This document shows, in pieces, positions 31,892-33,555 of a stretch of 33,555 nucleotides of DNA. The notes under the pieces are model-generated. The model was not told where the DNA came from. It did not search any database and saw only the letters and a list, made by a program, of their open reading frames with translations. Numbering within the stretch: the first letter of the stretch is position 1; every line of letters starts with the position of its first letter. The position numbers and the translations under genes were made by a program. Source of the DNA: JAMIFV01 sp035906055. GTDB taxonomy: Bacteria > Pseudomonadota > Alphaproteobacteria > Rickettsiales > JABCZZ01. The stretch spans positions 1 through 33,555 of the forward strand of contig JAMIFV010000075.1 in assembly GCA_035906055.1 (NCBI GenBank), given 5' to 3'.

Positions 31892-31912
31892 ATAGATTTT
31901 AACTATTATAAT
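31892..31912. promoter_or_regulatory. OxyR half-operator and -10 in the ahpC/oxyR region
   Basis: ATAG-N7-CTAT (31892-31906) matches the OxyR half-site pattern including the inner T and A. TATAAT (31907-31912) follows directly on the plus strand toward oxyR. The second half-site is poorly conserved (TTAT at the expected upstream place). It should govern ahpC and oxyR divergently. Confidence 0.6.
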
Positions 31913-31913
31913 A

Positions 31914-32009
31914 TTGTCATTCTGAGGGAGCAAAGCGACTGAAGAATCTACTAGTTTGAAACTTTACGATGATAGCAAGGAGGTCCTTCGCTTACGCTCA
32001 GGATGACAA
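31914..32009. repeat. MITE-like inverted-repeat element before oxyR
   Basis: The ends TTGTCATTCTGAG (31914-31926) and CTCAGGATGACAA (31997-32009) are inverted repeats matching at 12 of 13 positions. They enclose ~70 bp with GAAGAATCT and CCTTCGC words. This is the layout of a common short interspersed element. It lies between the predicted oxyR -10 and the oxyR start, so it is transcribed as leader. Confidence 0.75.
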
Positions 32010-32024
32010 GTAAGAGAATAAAAT

Positions 32025-32900
32025 ATGAACATCAAAGACCTGCACTACCTCGTCGCCGTAGCCGACCTGAAACATTTCGGGCGGGCGGCGCAAGCGTGCA
32101 ATATCAGCCAGCCAACACTCAGCATGCAGCTGAAGAAGCTGGAAGAATATCTGGGCGTGGCGCTGTTCGAGCGCACCAACAAGCAGGTGATGGTAACGCA
32201 GGCCGGGCAGGAGATAGCCCAGCGTGCAAGGCATGTGCTGCAGGGCGTGAAAGAGATCCGTGAGGTTGCCAGGGCGGCCAGTTCCCCCTATGCAGGCGAA
32301 TTCCGTTTAGGGGCGTTCCCCACGCTTGCGCCTTATTTCCTGCCGCAGATTGTGCCCGCTATTCACGCGGGATTGCCGGAGCTAAAGTTATTGCTAGTGG
32401 AAGAAAAGACCGCCACGTTGGTGGAGCAGTTAAAAAGCGGCGCGCTGGATGCGGCACTCATCGCGCTGCCGGTGCATGACGAAATGCTGGAATCGGCGGC
32501 GCTGGCGGAAGACCCCTTCCTGCTTGCCGTATCGCCGCGCCACGACCTTGCAGGCCGCAAGGCCGTTACCGCTGCCGATATACGCAATGAACAGTTATTG
32601 CTGCTGGAAGACGGCCACTGCCTGCGTGAACAGGCGCTGGAAGTATGCAGCATCATGGGGCTGGGCGAGCAGCAGGAGTTCCGCGCCACCAGTCTTGAGA
32701 CACTGCGCCAGATGGTGGTGGCGGGCGTGGGCATCACGCTTATACCGCACATGGCAAAGCGCGAGGGCGATGGGCTGGTCTATATCCCCTTTGCCAAGGA
32801 CGCTCCTTCACGCAGGATAGGGCTGGTGTGGCGCAAGACCAGCGCGCGCAAGGCATGCATGGAGTTGTTAAGAAGGATTATTATCAATAAATATCAATAA
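32025..32900 (+). CDS. oxyR: OxyR, LysR-type peroxide sensor
   Basis: This 291-aa protein has an N-terminal winged HTH (~1-60, AACNISQPTLSMQLKKLEEY) and a LysR effector domain. The redox pair lies in LLLEDGHCLREQALEVC, with the two Cys nine residues apart, as C199 and C208 of E. coli OxyR. Oxidation of this pair converts it to an activator of peroxide genes. It is divergent from ahpC. AAGAGAA lies before the ATG. Confidence 0.95.
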   Translation: MNIKDLHYLVAVADLKHFGRAAQACNISQPTLSMQLKKLEEYLGVALFERTNKQVMVTQAGQEIAQRARHVLQGVKEIREVARAASSPYAGEFRLGAFPTLAPYFLPQIVPAIHAGLPELKLLLVEEKTATLVEQLKSGALDAALIALPVHDEMLESAALAEDPFLLAVSPRHDLAGRKAVTAADIRNEQLLLLEDGHCLREQALEVCSIMGLGEQQEFRATSLETLRQMVVAGVGITLIPHMAKREGDGLVYIPFAKDAPSRRIGLVWRKTSARKACMELLRRIIINKYQ

Positions 32901-33003
32901 GATAAATTTATAGAAATTCTTCCGGGTTGTAATAAAACTGTAACCAGAAATCAGTATGATGTTACAATAATCGGAAAAACATAACACGCTGATAATAAAA
33001 CGC

Positions 33004-33372
33004 ATGGCAGAAGAACACAAAGATACGGGCGGGAAGCTATCTTTTGCATCGCGCTTGCTCGGCATGCTTACTATACCATACCCTTCCGATAAACAGCTCA
33101 GTAATTCGTCTGTCGATAACCCGATAGTACTGAGTAACTATGCATATATAGCTGCCGATACTATGATAGATGCGTGGCATAAGGATGCTTTGAGCCCGGA
33201 GCATGCAGAGCAGATCACGGGCCGCTATAATGCGCTGAAGAAATATGTGCAGGACATGTCTGTCAGCATGCAGGTATCGCAACCACGCCTTTTGCTGCAG
33301 GTGGCCGTTGGCGATATGAAAGACAATAACAGCGCGTTTAACAGCAGGGAGTTCACTAATTATCTTCGGTAA
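33004..33372 (+). CDS. Hypothetical protein, 122 aa
   Basis: This soluble, mostly helical protein has no recognised family. It contains NYAYIAADTMIDAWHKDALS and ALKKYVQDMSVSMQVSQP in the middle. The ribosome site is weak. Its stop lies one base before the IS200-type left-end hairpin, so the insertion may have cut or replaced its original 3' end. The region before it (32901-33003) is AT-rich with no other feature. Confidence 0.5.
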   Translation: MAEEHKDTGGKLSFASRLLGMLTIPYPSDKQLSNSSVDNPIVLSNYAYIAADTMIDAWHKDALSPEHAEQITGRYNALKKYVQDMSVSMQVSQPRLLLQVAVGDMKDNNSAFNSREFTNYLR

Positions 33373-33423
33373 ACCCCCGGCTCTGCCGGGGGACTGATCA
33401 TCGTTTGACGACTTCGGAAGTAT

Positions 33424-33470
33424 GTGACTTCCCTCTGCTAGCCGCCCAAGGCTCACCAGAGGAAAGTCAC
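33424..33470 (+). promoter_or_regulatory. Leader hairpin hiding the tnpA ribosome site
   Basis: GTGACTTCCCTCTG (33424-33437) pairs with CAGAGGAAAGTCAC (33457-33470) at 13 of 14 positions. The 3' arm holds the AGAGGAAAG ribosome site, ending 1 base before the ATG. IS200 is known to limit transposase synthesis with such a structure. Confidence 0.8.
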
Positions 33471-33471
33471 T

Positions 33472-33555
33472 ATGAAAGTCTACGAACATTCACAGCACAC
33501 CCTGTGGGAGTGCAAATACCATATAGTCTTCATTCCGAAGTACCGCAAGAAGGTG
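33472..33555 (+). CDS. tnpA: IS200-type Y1 transposase TnpA, N-terminal fragment
   Basis: The 28 residues before the window edge include the family start HTLWECKYHIVFIPKYRKKV. TnpA is a small HUH/Tyr transposase that moves single-stranded DNA. The catalytic HUH and Tyr lie beyond the window, so activity cannot be judged. Confidence 0.9.
   Translation, partial: MKVYEHSQHTLWECKYHIVFIPKYRKKV

Larger units (their letters stand above)
33373..33555 (+). mobile_element. IS200/IS605-type element, left end
   Basis: A hairpin CCCCCGGC-TCT-GCCGGGGG (33374-33392) begins the element. Such subterminal hairpins are recognised by TnpA at the left end. A long leader hairpin and the start of tnpA follow. The element runs off the window. 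Confidence 0.8.

Noticed and set aside
1..33555. CRISPR arrays or rRNA genes
   Set aside because: No regularly spaced direct repeats and no rRNA-like sequence were seen.

Overview
The window looks like chromosome of an unclassified, moderate-GC alphaproteobacterium. The flanks carry a DivL-like pseudo-histidine kinase with Tyr in place of the phospho-acceptor His, which is an alphaproteobacterial hallmark. They also carry purU, an oxyR / ahpC-ahpD peroxide locus, short dispersed palindromic repeats, and partial IS5-type and IS200-type transposases at the two window edges. No species can be named from this.

The middle, from about 859 to about 25.2 kb, reads as an integrated mobilizable element next to a tRNA-Leu(UAG) gene. 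Its parts, left to right: (i) a large serine recombinase with a small upstream partner; its frame runs antisense through the tRNA gene; (ii) an AT-rich two-gene cargo, an ankyrin-repeat protein plus an unrecognised 369-aa protein; (iii) a plus-strand run of a membrane protein, an exported protein, an exported vWA protein with a MIDAS motif, a VirD4/TraG-type ATPase without its usual N-terminal membrane segments, and a four-TM protein; (iv) a minus-strand heavy-metal island; (v) the mobile mystery protein A/B pair (XRE regulator plus Fic protein); (vi) ArdC antirestriction protein, an HUH relaxase and a MobC-like protein, with a possible oriT beyond. No VirB-type mating-pair genes are visible, so the element is better called mobilizable than self-conjugative. 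The right end is not defined by a clear direct repeat.

The metal island has two regulatory units. The first is laid out like cnrYXH-CBA: anti-sigma factor, CnrX-like periplasmic sensor, ECF sigma factor, then outer-membrane, adaptor and RND pump genes and two periplasmic proteins. The CnrX-like protein keeps the five metal ligands of CnrX at identical spacing. Two near-identical ECF promoters (GAGGGAT, 14 bp, CGTASTA) lie before the regulator genes and before the pump genes, predicting positive autoregulation. The second unit is a CueR-like MerR regulator with a perfect dyad in a 20-bp promoter spacer. It drives a protein joining an HMA domain to a MauE/DoxX-like membrane part, and a very Cys-rich lipoprotein. 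Sensor type (Ni/Co) and pump and accessory type (more Cu-like) do not agree, so the exported metal is open.

Right of the element come a secreted protein of unknown role with a 10-G tract just after its signal peptide, divL-purU as an overlapping pair, the peroxide defence locus with a consensus OxyR half-operator, a small hypothetical gene, and the left end of an IS200/IS605 element with both of its typical hairpins.
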